Shown here: in pieces, positions 29,939 through 43,800 of the stretch
Numbering within the stretch: the first letter of the stretch is position 1
Layout: every line of letters starts with the position of its first letter
Source of the DNA: Bretschneidera sinensis
Lineage: Eukaryota; Streptophyta; Magnoliopsida; Brassicales; Akaniaceae
Direction of reading: 5' to 3'
Assembly (NCBI GenBank): GCA_023935145.1
Contig: CM043703.1
Location: 19,145,227-19,209,226 of the forward strand
Length of the DNA stretch: 64,000 nt
Notes under the pieces: generated by a model
Seen by the model: the letters and a program-made list of their open reading frames with translations, nothing else
The model's database searches: none
Told to the model about the DNA's origin: nothing
Program-made: the position numbers and the translations under genes

Positions 29939-32900
29939 ATGGCCACACTCACAAGATTGGTTTCGCTTACTCTCTTGTGGACTTTTGTTCTTTTTGGAAC
30001 CCTAGCTCTCATTCAGGTTCACTTTGCTTTCTGCTTGTTTCCCGGGAAAAAAAGAACTAGAAAATTAAGGAGAAAGATAAAGAAATTGCCTCATTCCTAA
30101 GCTTGTATTTTTTTTTTCTGCTTCTAAAATGTCTTCAATTCAGTTTTTTGAGTTTTTCCCCTTATTTAAGAATCGATTAAGTGATGCTGGGGTCTCATCT
30201 GAGCAGAAAATTGTCAATAGTAAGCTCAATCAGGTGTGAATTTTTTTTTCTTTTTCCGGAAGTAGTTTCTATTGAAACAAACAGAACTTAATTTGTGCGT
30301 GTGTTTATACATCTTTGTATTTGTATATTTTTCAGGTAGAGGAGGATTTAGAAGGAGTGACGTATAAAGTTTTCTTTGATATCGAGATTGGTGGAAAATC
30401 CGTTGGCATGGTTTATTTTGTTTAATGGAAAACTAAAAATTTGGATTTTTTATTTTTCTAATTTTTTGTAAGTCTCCGTTAAAGTGGTGTTCTTTAACAG
30501 AAATAATTCCTCTTAATCATGATAAATCTGGTGTGGGAATGGATAATTGAAGTTTACGAGAAGTGCAATGAGCATTCAGTTTTGTAATGGAGTGTAAAGG
30601 CATCGTAGCGAATTTGCAGTTGTGATTTTGTGAATCAGAATTTCTTTGAATTGGGGTTCTCTGAAGGGCAGTGTTTCTATTTTGCGTCTCATTTTTGTTC
30701 CTCTTTAGCTTCTTGGCTGGAAATGCATAGTGAACTTTTGTGGTGAAACTCATTTATCATTAAAAAATAAAAATAAAAATTGTAGTGCACTTTCCTGCTC
30801 CTTGGACAATTTTTTTAGATATATCAATACAAACTGAGTTATTATAGCAAAGAACTGAGCTATTATAAGTGATTTATTGGTTTGTACTAAAACATGTCAA
30901 AAGAAATGTATGCTGTTTAAAGAATATTCTTTGTCAATGCTTAGATACTGATGTTGCTTGGTTGACCATGTTGTCACTACTAACTGCTGTAAGAATCTTG
31001 TCAGTGTGTATTGGGATGACACTGCAGATTTTTACATTCAATATAAGTATTATTTTGTGTGCAATGGGTATGCCTTAATTAGTTTTGTTCTTGTGATAAT
31101 TTCTTACCGTGTAGAAAGTATACTTCCACACCCTTACATCCTCTTTTGTTCGATATTTTTATACCATGTTTGGTATTAACGGCTCATTAGCTTCTTGTTT
31201 TTTTGGTGGCTCTTTTTTGTAACTGTTAACTGATAGAATGGCATGTAAACATGGATTAATCACCAGAAATGATAGCAAAGCTTCAAAAAATGAAACAATA
31301 GCATTTTATCTGAAATCAAAAATGTTTCTTTTGCATGCATATATATGATACAATGTGAATCCTTAAATACCAGAAAAGGGCTTATCAGATATGCATTGTA
31401 AACAAAGCAGAATAATTTAAAATTATATATCAAAAAGTAAATTGATTTTATTTCTACAGGATATTCAGACATAAAAATTTTGCTTCTTCCATTATGATCT
31501 TGAAGAAGGTTACTTTAAATTAAAACTTAATATGCCTCTTACTTTCAGGACGCATAGTCATGGGCCTCTTTGGAAAAACAGTTCCTAAAACCGTAGGTAC
31601 AGTATCCAATTACATGGGAAGTGCTGCCTTGAGTACCCATTGAGTTCTTTTTTTCCCATTTTTCAAAAGTGTGCACTTACTGACTATAAATGTTTCTTTG
31701 TGCAGAAAACTTTCGAGCACTTTGCACTGGTAGCCAAGTAACTTTTGTTCCCTTCTTAGTTTTATAAAACATCTATGCTACTTACATTTCTCTAAGTATA
31801 CAGCCTACATATTCGGATTATTCATTACAAGATATGAACAGGGATCAAGAGAAACAGAAAGTTTAAAACTCTAGAAGCTTGTATGTAGTAATAGAGGGAT
31901 AAACTTTTCATAATTTTGAGTGTGAGAAAAGCAACTTGTTTAACATGATTCAAGACATTGGTATACTTTATGAAGCCAGTCTAATTGAAGCATTGCTTTG
32001 ACAATGCATGGGCCCCTTGATTCTCACTTCTTTGATTTGTATGCTTTTGTGCCTACAAGAGTTGGAAATTGATTTGGGTGCTTCATATCAATGTTTGTTA
32101 AATCATATTAGTTCATAATTATAAAAAAAAATTAAATCATATTAGTTTGTGATACTAACATGTAACCAAGATAAAAAAAAACAAAACTGATTTGAGTAAA
32201 AGGAAGGGTGTCTAGGGATTTTCAGAGGCCTGGACCCCTTGATAACTTTTGGAAAGAGAATTGTGCTTGGGAATGATGCTTGGTTTTGATGTTGCATGGA
32301 TTAGTCTTCTGAAGTTGGCTTGACACTTCTAAGTTTCATCGCCATATAGTGAACTCTCACGTTTCAGGGGAAAAAGGAATTGGAAAGAGTGGGAAGCCTC
32401 TATATTACAAAGAGAGCATCTTCCATAGGATTATTCCCAGCTTTATGATCCAGGGTGGTGAGTTTACTCGTGGTGATGGACGAGGTGGAGAGTCGGTTTA
32501 TGGTGAGAAGTTTGCTGATGAGAACTTCAAGCTCAAGCACACTGGGCCAGGTAAGCTGTAGCTCTCGTCACACTTAATTCTTTTCCTTTGTGCATTCTGT
32601 CTATACAAGGTTTTTAGCTATGTTTCCTGGACTCGAATATGGGTGTTGGACATGGGTACATGTCCGAATATCGAACTTGTCTATTTTTTATAATTTTTTT
32701 CGTAATTTTTCCTTTAATTTGGAGTGTCAAAGTGTCATACCCTTATCCGAGTGTCCCGGGGTACCATAACGTAAAGTAAAGAATCAATGTAACATAGGTT
32801 TTTAGTAGATTGTTTTGCATTGAACTTTATTCCTGCTTGCATGCTAGCTATGTTATTTGGACATTATAATGTATTTTCTATTTTCTCCTTCTCCCATTAC

Positions 32901-33409
32901 AACAGTAGCAACTAGCTGGTAATTATGCTTTCATATTGATAGGTTATTTTCTAGCACAGTTTCTAAAATGTATTGTAGGTGGAGGTCTTCAATTTTCTGT
33001 TTCTTGGAAAATTGGAAATGGATGCGAATGTCAGTTTTGTGAAGCTGCCATAACTCTCACGAAAACTAGATCAGTACGGTAAATATTGTCAAATGGTCAT
33101 GAGTTAGGTTACTTTCTGTGAGATAAGTTTCTTTTTGGGGGGATAGATACAGTGGGGTACATGGATTTACACCATCAACTGATCAAATCATGTATCGTCA
33201 ATGTTTTTGGCTACATGTGTCCATCAGGGTTCCTTGAACTAATGCATTCACTTCTTTTTTTATTTTGAAGGTTGGATGGCCGTAATGTTGTGTTCGGCAA
33301 GGTACTTTCCGGGATGGATGTGATGTACAAGATTGAAGCTGAAGGAAGACAGAGTGGCGTGCCAAAGAGTAAAGTCATCATTTTAGACAGTGGTGAATTA
33401 CCTTTGTGA
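29939..33409 (+). pseudogene. Secretory-pathway cyclophilin gene with scrambled core exon
   Basis: Peptidyl-prolyl isomerase of the plant CYP19-4/CYP20-1/CYP21-2 (ER/secreted) type. Exons: 29939-30016 (hydrophobic signal or anchor), 30144-30233, 30336-30405 (VTYKVFFDIEIGGKSV), 31549-31596 (RIVMGLFGKTVPKT), 31706-31729 (ENFRALCTG), 32368-32550 ([20 protein letters not shown], with catalytic Arg and Gln), 32979-33078 and 33271-33409 (LDGRNVVFGKVLSGMD to SGELPL). The splice phases join into one open frame of 243 codons. However, 32979-33078 should encode the conserved GFLSMAN to SQFFITT core and instead reads unrelated residues (GNGCECQFCEAAITLTKT), so part of the active site is lost. The intron after 30405 also needs a GC donor (GTTG/GCATGG). 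Probably a pseudogene or a non-catalytic product; transcripts would decide. Confidence 0.72.
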
Positions 33410-34260
33410 TGGCCAACTTTATTGTTTGTTGGATGCAAAACATAATTGTCAAGAATAGTGGTGAAATAGCTTTGTCAAGTGGTTTTATTTCATTTTATTT
33501 TGTGGGGGCTGTGGAGGACCAACCTGATTTATTACCACAAGCTCATTCGATGTTCCGACGTATTTACCATATTACTATCTTTTCTTTGGAGAATGCTCAA
33601 AGTTTTGATTCGCTATTTACCTGAAATTCTTTAGAACGTCTAGAATGATCTGCACAGAGACAGATGTAGAAGCAACGACAACATTTTATTAAGTTGATGA
33701 GCTGTCTTGATGGTCTTAAATGATTTTCAACCTTTTTTCCTCTTTTTTTTTGGTAAGTTAACAGAGAGAGGATTGAATCCAAGCTCTTTAAATGGATAAT
33801 CCAAAAGTGACCATTTGATTGAAAGAAGGTTGTTAATTTCAACTGACATGTCATTCAATGTTTTTTTAAAAGGGTCATTATGTGGTTACTTGAAAATCTT
33901 GAGAGCCATTTTGTTTTTACAGTATAGATTTTGAGAATGAAACGAAAAGGTGAAATTATCCCACATGACTATAAAACGAAAATGATGCATCAACTCTAAT
34001 CAATCAAATGATTATCAACTTAACCATGAAAAGCAAAAGAATATGGAAGAAAATAGTATGCTGCAATTTGATAATTATTGTTTTTTATAAGATAAAAAAT
34101 TTTGAAAAATTACTTATCTATGAAAAATATGTGTCAAGCAAGACAATTATCTTTTTTAAAGTAACAAGGATTATAATATTTATTTTTTTAAAAGGGTTAT
34201 CATAATATTTATTGATTCTTGGGCAAAAGCACAAAAGCTTTCAATGGGAAAAAAATTTAC
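33410..34260. other. Cyclophilin 3' flank and intergenic
   Basis: Likely 3' UTR just after 33409, then AT-rich intergenic sequence. No gene recognised. A T7 run on the minus strand (34248-34254) can terminate Pol III transcription of the neighbouring tRNA. Confidence 0.5.
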
Positions 34261-34334
34261 CGCTAGAAGGAGGGCTTGAACCTCCGACCTTGTGGTTAAC
34301 AGCCACACGCTCTAGCCAACTGAGCTATTCCAGC
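34261..34334 (-). tRNA. tRNA-Asn (GTT)
   Basis: 74 nt on the minus strand, a complete cloverleaf. The acceptor GCTGGAA pairs with TTCTAGC and the discriminator is G. The D-arm is AGCTCAGTTGGCTAGAGC, the anticodon stem-loop is GTGGCTGTTAACCAC with anticodon GTT, and the T-arm is GGAGGTTCAAGCCCTCC. CCA is not encoded, as in nuclear genes. A T-run follows 6 nt downstream on the minus strand. Confidence 0.97.
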
Positions 34335-35945
34335 GTTTGAAATTGGCTTTCTACTTTAAATTATTAATCGACTAACAACCAGCACAATTGCATACATAAG
34401 TTGAAAACACCCGACGTGGGTTCTCTCTCATTCTTCCTTGGTTCAAGACCATTAGTCCAGTACAGCTTCTTTCAGCCCTCTTTAGGTTCGATTGCTACGC
34501 TCCTGGCTTCACGAAGTCTCTCTCCAGTCAACACAGTCCAATGATCACCTCCACAAGTTAACCCTTTTCCCTTACATTTTTGCGTTTTACGGGAATTTTG
34601 AGATGCAGGTTCATTGCTTGTGGTTAAGTGTATTGTTCATGGAACTAATTGTAGTAAAGTAAGAGATAATAGGAATTCATATTGTGGTAAACGAGAAATT
34701 CTTAGCTGCACTGAGTACCAACTGAAAACTTGATTGGTAAATTTTGAAAACTTCACTAACAATATCTATACATATTCAGTTAACATTATTAGTAAAGTTT
34801 CCAAAAATTATCAATCTAATTTTCAACCTTACACCCAATGGATTATGGACTGTGGCGCTACTACGGAATGGGAAAAGTATGCCTTTTTAGCAGCTGCTAA
34901 GAAATATCCACAGAAAAATATATATAGGTTGGCGATTAGTTTCCCAATAATGAATATAGTAATTAAACAGAATTTGAGAGCTTTCGTTTTTTGTTTTTCC
35001 TTTTTCATGCTTTTCAAATGAAAAATATTGCAATGACAAGCAAGGTGGCATACTCTCCAAATCAAACAAGCAAATTAAACGAATTCAACCAGTAACAGCA
35101 ATTACCCAATTGTAACAAAAGCATGTTTTTTATCTTCCAGAATCGTATGCCAAACAATTTCTAAGAAGGATAATGACATATTTCAAGAACAGATGACACA
35201 TTGTTGCCAAGCAGAGCCAAAGATACATTGGGTATCCAAACCTTTAACAGCAAACAATCAAACTAAAATTTCAATGTCCATTAATAGACAGAAATGAAAA
35301 ATGACAGTAAATAGGGAATTTTAGCATTTCTTCAATTGCTTCAGAGGATACATCAACTAAATTTAAACTGCATGAGTACGAGCAGTAACACAACTCTCCA
35401 TACTGTTCCGAGCTGCCCACATAAGTTACAGCCATGTTAAACGGAAATTGTAATCAATACAACTCCCTAGTGTCCACCATTTTTTTTTTATAAGTTCTCC
35501 AGATCAAGAGACGATCTTGAACTTAAGATATTAGAGCGGAGACACAAAGGACTCATGCTAACTTGACCACTAGCCAAATCTACTAAAATGAGAAGTAGCA
35601 AAGAATATCAGCCAAAGGACATTTTTGAAGAAGCATCCTAGTTTACACCCTTGAGCATATCTTTCTAGAGCTCTATTGCAGCTAGTTTCTGTGATATCAG
35701 TTCAGGAACTAAGGAATCCCTCCTTTAAACCTTATTTTAATATAACGATGAAGAGCTAACCAATGGATAAGGAAACAGAACATAAATACCTCAGCCAGTT
35801 GGCAGGTTGAACAGGAAAGTAATTGCCGCCATAGTCACTCTCCTTGTAAAACAGAACACATCATTACAAAGAATCTAGGCCAAAACCAACTTTCAAAAGT
35901 GAAGATCGACTCAAACCAACAAAAAAAAAAATCAAATAGATAGTT

Positions 35946-36250
35946 TGTTAGAGTAGATGATAGTACCAATCAAAATAGATAGTTATTAACTGGAAGATAG
36001 CTTGTTATATAAAGTGGAAGTCTCCTGTACAAAGTCATCTCATTGCTTGAGAGCTCACAGAATTCTTGTCTCAATTTAGACAGTTTCACCTTATCATGAC
36101 ATCAAATGCACAGACCAATCCTAGCTTCTAAATTCAACATCTTTACAACCTATTTTACCAAACTTCCTCTACACAACTATTTTCTTACAAATAAATATTG
36201 CAAGGTTGCCAGTGCTCTTTGTCAATCATATTCCATACATTCTCCTAAAC
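35946..36250 (+). mobile_element. Possible Copia LTR/leader remnant
   Basis: TGTTAGAGTAGATGAT at 35946, TTATATAAAG near 36004 and AAGTCTCCTGTACAAAGTC look like a short Copia LTR. ATGACATCAAATGCACAG just after it could be a gag start. No PBS, no second LTR and an early stop, so it is a weak, decayed candidate. Confidence 0.28.
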
Positions 36251-36295
36251 AAATACCTTCTAAAGAGGCTGTCAATGGCGATAACTAACAAAGGA

Positions 36296-36560
36296 TGATA
36301 TATAGTTACTAAGAATTCGGTACGCCCTGGTTCGTGGTACAGAAAAAAGATATGTTACCCACCTCGTATGCGGTACGTTGGAAATAGACTTAAATGATTT
36401 TTATTATGTATAAATACATGTATAAAATTAGGATATTAGATATATTTATAAATACAATTTAAATAAAAATGTGTGCATAATAATAATATAAAAGATATTA
36501 GAGTTTTGATAAAATAGCAAAGTCATTAAATATAATATTAAAAAATAAAGTTTTGTAAGA
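36296..36560 (+). repeat. Unclassified dispersed repeat, copy 1
   Basis: ATAGTTACTAAGAATTCGG, then TACGCCCTGGTTCG and an AT-rich body with TTATTATGTATAA. The same order of motifs is found at 49147-49195 joined to 54299-54470, where a Copia element splits the second copy. The type is unknown; no terminal inverted repeats were seen. Confidence 0.6.
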
Positions 36561-37872
36561 CTGAGGAATGAATTACTTAAAAATATCTTACGGTGCTGTA
36601 AGATGGAAAGAGTAAAGTTGTGAAGGTCACTCATAAGAAATGTCCGTTTTGTCACCATGTCTTTCCGCGGAAAATATCTTCCAATCAAAATAACCCAAAG
36701 AATCTAAAAAGAGGTAAAGCTAGCCTACCAATCACTCCACTTTTTCAACAAAAGAGTAATGACCTTTTTTTTTGTTTTCTAACAAAAGAGTAATGTCATG
36801 TCTCGCGAAAAATTGAAGTTTTCTTTTTTATTACTGTTACCCGTCATCACTAGAGTCAGATTATGATTTTCTCATATTTAATAATTAAAATCAAATCAAA
36901 TTAATTAAATCTAGTTTTGTAAATGTAACATTTAATATATTTGAATTTTCATTTCAATTTTTAAATAAAAAAATCTAAATCTAATCGAATTGAATAAAAT
37001 AATTAGATAAAATGATTGGTTACCTATCAATACTCTCAACAAAATCACATAATAATTTCAATATTTCCTTCTCTCAGTTTTTTTTTATCAAAAAAAATTG
37101 AATAAATTTATAGTAAGATTGAATGTCACGTTGTCAAATAAAAAAAATTCAAATTTAAGTTTGTCGTGATATCATCTGGTCACAAAATAAACTTAACTTA
37201 TATTTCAATTCTCAAATATAAAAAAAATGATTTTTTTAAAAAAAAAAAATTGTTTATAGCAAAGCCTAACCCGCCAGACAACTTACAACCTGAATCAAGC
37301 TTCAAGCTAAGGAACCCATCAATAAGAACTCGGGCGAAAGGACTTTTCTTGGAAGAGAAATGCAGTTGGGAGGATTATTTATTCTGGATTTTAGTAATTC
37401 CTGGGACATGTTCTTTTTAACAAAATGGCGTATTCTTATCATCTTAATATAGGCATCACAGAGCAAAATCTAAACCAACAGTGGTAAGGAAAGCTACAAA
37501 GCTAGATATGATAAATATCACTTTCTTCCAAGCCTACATCATCATCTGGCAATTCAGACATTAGCTAACAAGGGAAGTGGATGATAATCTGCCATAATGA
37601 AGTATAAATCTTCTATTTCTCCTAAGTACAAACACAAAGCAATAAAAGATCTTATATCATTTGCAAGATTTTTTTATCATGCGGTAACAAACACTATTAT
37701 TTTCCAGATCCACTCAATAAACTTGAAGTCCTAGTATGGAAAATTATTTCACATGCGTGTATACAACATCTTCAATCTCACAAGCTCACACTTACCGGCA
37801 TGGCTCTACTTAACTGATGACGACAATGCAAATGAACTAGAAGAGAAGTATCATCAGGTTCGAAGTAGGCAC

Positions 37873-40800
37873 CTACTCAACTGGTTTCCTCTTCCTTCCA
37901 AGAATTGAAGCTCTCTGAAATCTAGGGCCACCCATTCGCCATTTCTTAAAGGCTGTCATAGAGGATTGAGCCGCCTCATACACTACAAAAAGGCACAACA
38001 ATCTGGATATTTATACAGAAATAAGGATGGAATATAGATGATACATGCTTGAACAAGTAAAACGAATCTCACAATTTGTTTCTTCTCTAGTTAAAAGTGA
38101 AAAGAATTTGGAAGCTGTTGCATAAGCTACAGTGTATGCCTTGGTCAGTATTTCCTTATACCTGATCTTAAATGCAGTTGAGAGCAAGATCCCAATGGTT
38201 CTATCACCAACTCTATCCATCAAAATGAACAAATGAACAGATAAAAGCTTAGTAAGAATCTATTTTGTTTCCCGCATGAAAATTAAGTAGCTCAAATAGC
38301 ATGTTAGGTGATAAATATGATAAACTGTTCATTTTTACCACCAAAAGGATCACAAACATATCATCTAGCTGCGACACTGTTGAATAATTATGCCTTGAAT
38401 TAGTGGCGGACCAAAAATTGTCTAAAGTTGAGACCACTTCTTGCATAATTTGTGGCTTTTGTTTGTGGGTCAAAAGCATCTTCTACTTTAGGCCATGGTG
38501 GAAGACAAAGTTCACTTTGGTATAATTGGAGAACAAAATGATGAGTAACAAAATGATGAGCATTCATTGTTGTTTGTCCTTTGGAACTTTTGTGAGCCTA
38601 TAAAAGGCATTCCAATTTGAAGCATTCCATCATCAAGTAACATCAAGAATCATCAAGTGAAAGAGAAGTTAAGAGAGAAATTGTGAGATTGTGTGTATTG
38701 GCTAAAGCCAATTTTGTAAACACTCTTTGTATATTCTCTCACTATAGTGAAATTTTGCCTACTGGCCTCTGCCCGTGGAGTAGGCTTTAAGCCGAACCAC
38801 GTAAATTTGCTGTCTCCCCTTTTATCTTACTTTATTGTTTTGTCATTATTACTCGATCAATTTACGATCCTGTCACGATCCATTTCTAACAAACTGGTAT
38901 CAGAGCTTGCAGGTGGTAAATTTCTGTCTGTTTTTCTGCGAGTTTGCTGTTCATGTGAATAGTAAAATTTTGTTCAGGATCATTTTGTTCGATCGAGATG
39001 TCAACAATGAAGTTTGATATTGAGAAGTTTGATGGAAACAGCAGTTTCAGTCTATGGAAAGTTCGTATGTTAGCCATTCTAACCCAAAATGGCTTGAAGA
39101 AAGCACTACTGGGGAAAGCCAAGATGCCTACCAGCATGAGTGATGAAGATTGGGATGACCTGGATGACAAGGCTCTATCTGCAATCCAACTGAGTCTTTC
39201 AAATGATGTCTTACAACAAGTTCTGTCAGAGAAGACTTCTGCAGACTTATTGGCCAAGCTAGAGGAGTTGTACTTGACTAAATCCTTGGCTAACAGATTG
39301 GTTTTGAAGCAACGCCTTTATGGTCTCCACATGACAGAAGGTTCCTCTCTCAAGTCCCATATCAGTGAGTTTATCTCAATTATTAATGATTTGAAAAATC
39401 TTGAAGTTATTATTGGGTCTGAAGATCAAGCTCTCTTATTATTATGTTCATTACCACTCTCATATAAAAATTTTAGAGACACTATAATTTATGGTAGGGA
39501 AGAATTAAATTTTGATGATGTAATATCTTCCCTTATGAGTAAGGAGAAATTAGATAATGAACTTTTGTCTAGTAAGTCTGATGATCAGGGCTCTAGTCTT
39601 GTTGCAAGAGGTAGATCCAATGACAGAGGCTTTGATGGTGGCAAGAATAGAAGAAGATCAAAGTCAAGAGGAAAGCACAAAAATTTGACTTGCAATTATT
39701 GCAAGAAGAAGGGACACATCGTAGCGGAATGCTACAAGCTGCAGAACAAAAAGAAGAATGAATGGCAAAATGACAAGGGCAAGCAGAAGGAAGAAACAGT
39801 TGATGCTGATGTAGCAGAAGAAAAAGGTGATGATGTTCTATTTGCAACCAACAAGTCCAGATCCAATGACGAGTGGATTCTTGATTCTGGATGTTCTTAT
39901 CATATGTGCCCCAACAGAGATTGGTTCTCTACATATGATTCTGTTGAAGGTGGAGTTGTGCTAATGGGCAATAATGCCACTTGCAAAACTGTTGGTATAG
40001 GCACAGTAAAAATCAAGATGCATGATGGAGTTGTCAGGACATTGACTGATGTTAGACATGTACCTGATTTGAAGAAAAATCTTATTTCTTTGGGCATTCT
40101 GGATGCCAATGGCTGTAAAACTGTGATTGAGTCTGGGAACATAATAATTTCCCGTGGTGCTCTTGTTCTCATGAAAGGAAAGAAGTCTGGCAGTCTATAC
40201 ACCTTATTGGGTTCAACAGTTATAGGCTCTGCAGCAGTTTCCTCATCCATGTCAGATTCAGACTCTACCAAGTTGTGGCATATGCGTCTAGGGCATATGA
40301 GTGAGCAGGGATTAGCTGTACTTAGTAAAAGAGGTCTTCTGCCTGAAAGAAAGATTGGGAAGCTGGATTTTTGTGAGCATTGTGTCTTTGGAAAGCAGAA
40401 AAGAGTCAGCTTCAACACTGCAATTCACAGAACCAAAGGTACTCTTGATTACATTCATTCTGATCTATGGGGGCCTTCTCGTGAAATTTCCAAAGGAGGA
40501 GCCAGATACTTGCTAACGATTATTGATGATTTTTCTAGAAAGACTTGGGTCTATTTTCTCAGGCACAAGAATGAGGTATTTGGCATTTTCAAGCAATGGA
40601 AGACCTTATTGGAGAAGCAGACTGGGAAGCTAGTCAAGAGACTCAGAACAGATAATGGTCTTGAGTTTTGTGATTCAGAGTTTAATCAATTCTGCAAAGA
40701 TGAAGGCATTGTCAGACATCGGACGGTGAGAAAGACACCACAGCAGAATGGTGTCGCAGAGAGGATGAATCGAGCACCGTTAGAAAGAGCTCAATGTATG

Positions 40801-43800
40801 CTTTCTAACGCAGGTCTTGGCAAGGAATTTTGGGCAGAAGCAGTCAATTTGGCATGTCATTTGGTGAACCGCTCTCCTCACAGATCACTTGAACTTAAGA
40901 CACCTAAAGAGGTATGGTCAGGTAGCCCTCCTGATTACTCTAACTTAAGAATATTTGGTTGCCCTGCATATGCTCATGTGAATGAAGGAAAATTGGAGCC
41001 TAGGGCGAAGAAATGTATTTTTCTTGGTTATGCTTCTGGTGTTAAGGGTTTTCGCTTATGGTATCATGATACTCATAAGTTTATGATTAGCAGAGATGTT
41101 ACTTTTGATGAATCTGCTATGCTTCACCCTAAAAAAGAATTGTCTGTTCAGTGTGATACAGGAAAGAAGAATGCACAAGAGAAGGTGGAGCTTGAGGTTG
41201 ATACCTCATCATCTACAAATCCTAATCCTATTCAGCCAGGAAGTTCGTCTCCAGGTGGAGAGACACACCATGAAGCTGAGCATCACACTCTAGCTGGTGG
41301 AAGACAAATGAGAAAGATAAAACCACCCCAACGGTATGGTTTTGAAGATATGTTGGCTTATGCATTAAATGTTGCAAAAACCATTAATGTCGCCGATCCA
41401 ACCTCATACTCTGAGGCCATCAGTTCATCTGATTCAGACAAATGGCTCGTTGCGATGCATGAAGAGATGGAATCTCTAAAGAAAAATGACACCTGGAAAT
41501 TGGTCGAACCACCTAATGGTAAGAAAATTATCGGGTGTAAATGGATATTTAAGAAGAAGGAAGGAGTCACTGGTGTTGAAGACACCAAGTATAAGGCACG
41601 ATTAGTAGCGAAAGGCTACAGCCAGGTGGAGGGAGTTGATTTTAATGATGTTTTCTCTCCAGTTGTTAGACATACTTCTATTCGTGTCTTACTTACTCTA
41701 GTTGTAGTGCATAATTTGGAGTTGGAGCAACTTGATGTGAAAACAGCCTTTCTTCATGGTGATCTTGATGAACAAATCTATATACAGCAACCAGAAGGTT
41801 TTGAAGTTGAAGGCAAGGAAGATCATGTTTATCTTCTAAAGAAATCCTTTTATGGACTCAAGCAGTCTCCACGCCTGTGGTATCGAAGGTTTGACTCTTT
41901 TATGCTGAGTATTGGATTTTCTAGATGCAAGTATGATAGTTGTGTCTACTATCAAAGACTTGATGATGGTACTTTCATATATTTGTTGCTATATGTTGAT
42001 GACATGTTGATTGCAGCAAAGAACATGTATGAAATTAATAGATTGAAATCTCAGCTAAATGATGAATTTGAAATGAAAGACCTAGGTGCAGCAAAGAAAA
42101 TTTTGGGAATGGAGATCAACAGAGACAGAGGTGCAGGTAGATTATTTCTGTCACAACAGAAATATATTGAGAAAGTCCTGAAACGTTTTGGTATGCATGA
42201 TGCTAAACCTATGAGTACTCCTTTAGCTTCTCACTTTAGATTATCAGCATCCATGTCACCACAGTCAGAAGAAGAGATAATGTATATGTCTAGAGTTCCT
42301 TATTCTAGTGCAGTGGGAAGTATTATGTATGAAATGGTTTGCACTCGACTAGATATCTCACATGCTGTCAGTGTAGTTAGCAGATATTTGTCCTGTCCAA
42401 GAAAAACTCATTGGCAAGCTGTTAAGTGGATTTTGAGATATTTGAAGGGTACTTCTACTGCTTTTTTGGAATTCGGTAAAACTTCTGACAATCTAGCTGG
42501 ATATGTAGATTCAAATTTTGCAGGTGATTTGGACAGGAGAAGATCAATTACAGGTTATGTATTTACTATTGGGACTTGTGCAGTCAGTTGGAAAGCTACC
42601 TTGCAGCCGACAGTTGCATTGTCTACTACAGAGGCAGAATTTATGGCTGTTACAGAAGCTGCCAAAGAAGCCATTTGGTTAAGAGGTATACTTAATGAAC
42701 TCAGTTTGGAAACAAATAAAACTGTAGTTTATTGTGAAAGTCAGAGTGCTATACATTTGACGAAGGATCAGATGCATCATGAGAGAACTAAACACATTGA
42801 TGTGAAGTATCACTTTATTCGAGATATTGTGGCTCAAGGTGATGTTATTGTAAGAAAGATTGGCACTCTGAATAATCCAGCTGATATGCTGACAAAATCT
42901 CTTCCCATTACCAAGTTCACACACTGCATGGACTTGGTTGGTGTTGTACAGCATTTGCATTAGACCCTTCGGGGTTGTTTGGCAGAGGTTGAAGCTTTTA
43001 TTTTCACTATTGTCAAATTCAAGTCAAGGTGAAGATTTGTTGAATAATTATGCCTTGAATTAGTGGTGGACCAAAAATTGTCTAAAGTTGGGTCCACTTC
43101 TTGCATAATTTGTGGCTTTTGTTTGTGGGTCAAAAGCATCTTCTACTTTAGGCCATGGTGGAAGACAAAGTTCACTTTGGTATAATTGGAGAACAAAATG
43201 ATGAGCAACAAAATGATGAGCATTCATTGTTGCTTGTCCTTTGGAACTTTTGTGAGCCTATAAAAGGCATTCCAATTTGAAGCATTCCATCATCAAGTAA
43301 CATCAAGAATCATCAAGTGAAAGAGAAGTTAAGAGAGAAATTGTGAGATTGTGTGTATTGGCTAAAGCCAATTTTGTAAACACTCTTTGTATATTCTCTC
43401 ACTATAGTGAAATTTTGTCTGCTGGCCTCTGCTCGTGGAGTAGGCTTTAAGTCGAACCACGTAAATTTGCTGTCTCCCCTTTTATCTTACTTTATTGTTT
43501 TGTCATTATTACTCGATCAATTTACGATCCTGTCACGATCCATTTCTAACAGACACATTAGATAAAATGACAGCATCCTTGCTCTCCCCAAATCAGATAC
43601 AATAAAAAATAATTGTTAGAGATCAAGAACCAAAGAGTACCTAACTCTGTATAAAATATCAATTTAATTTTAATGGTGTCCCCAACCTGGTTACATATTA
43701 GGTACCTCACTATACCAAATAACAGTAGCTTTCATGCAAATGTCAGGTGGTAGTACTCAGTGACTTGTGTTCAACATTGGTTACTAAAATTTTGAACCTG

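Larger units (their letters stand above)
34335..37872. other. Intergenic region downstream of PSF3
   Basis: No complete gene found. Minus-strand ESDYGGNYFPVQPANWL (~35805-35855), before a possible GTATTT donor, and plus-strand WIMDCGAT (~34841-34864) look like isolated coding or Copia-protease scraps that I cannot assign. Two repeat remnants lie at 35946-36250 and 36296-36560. Confidence 0.4.
38378..43551 (+). mobile_element. Intact-looking Copia retrotransposon in PSF3 intron 5
   Basis: 5174 bp: 514-bp LTRs at 38378-38891 and 43038-43551, PBS at 38895, one uninterrupted polyprotein frame, and a purine tract (AAGGTGAAGAT) before the 3' LTR. The target duplication GACAC is perfect (38373-38377, 43552-43556). 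About nine LTR differences by eye (about 98% identity) indicate a fairly recent insertion. It is antisense to the host gene. Confidence 0.95.

Noticed and set aside
34841..34920. WIMDCGAT, like a Copia protease active site
   Set aside because: Only eight residues match. The sequence after it and the surroundings show no gag, integrase or LTR.
35805..35855. Minus-strand ESDYGGNYFPVQPANWL before a GTATTT donor, perhaps an exon
   Set aside because: No adjoining exons in frame and no family recognised, so it is left as unassigned.
37981..37996. CACTACAAAAAGGC as the missing left end of the CACTA element
   Set aside because: It lies at the acceptor of PSF3 exon 6, over 10 kb on the wrong side, and is not followed by subterminal repeats.
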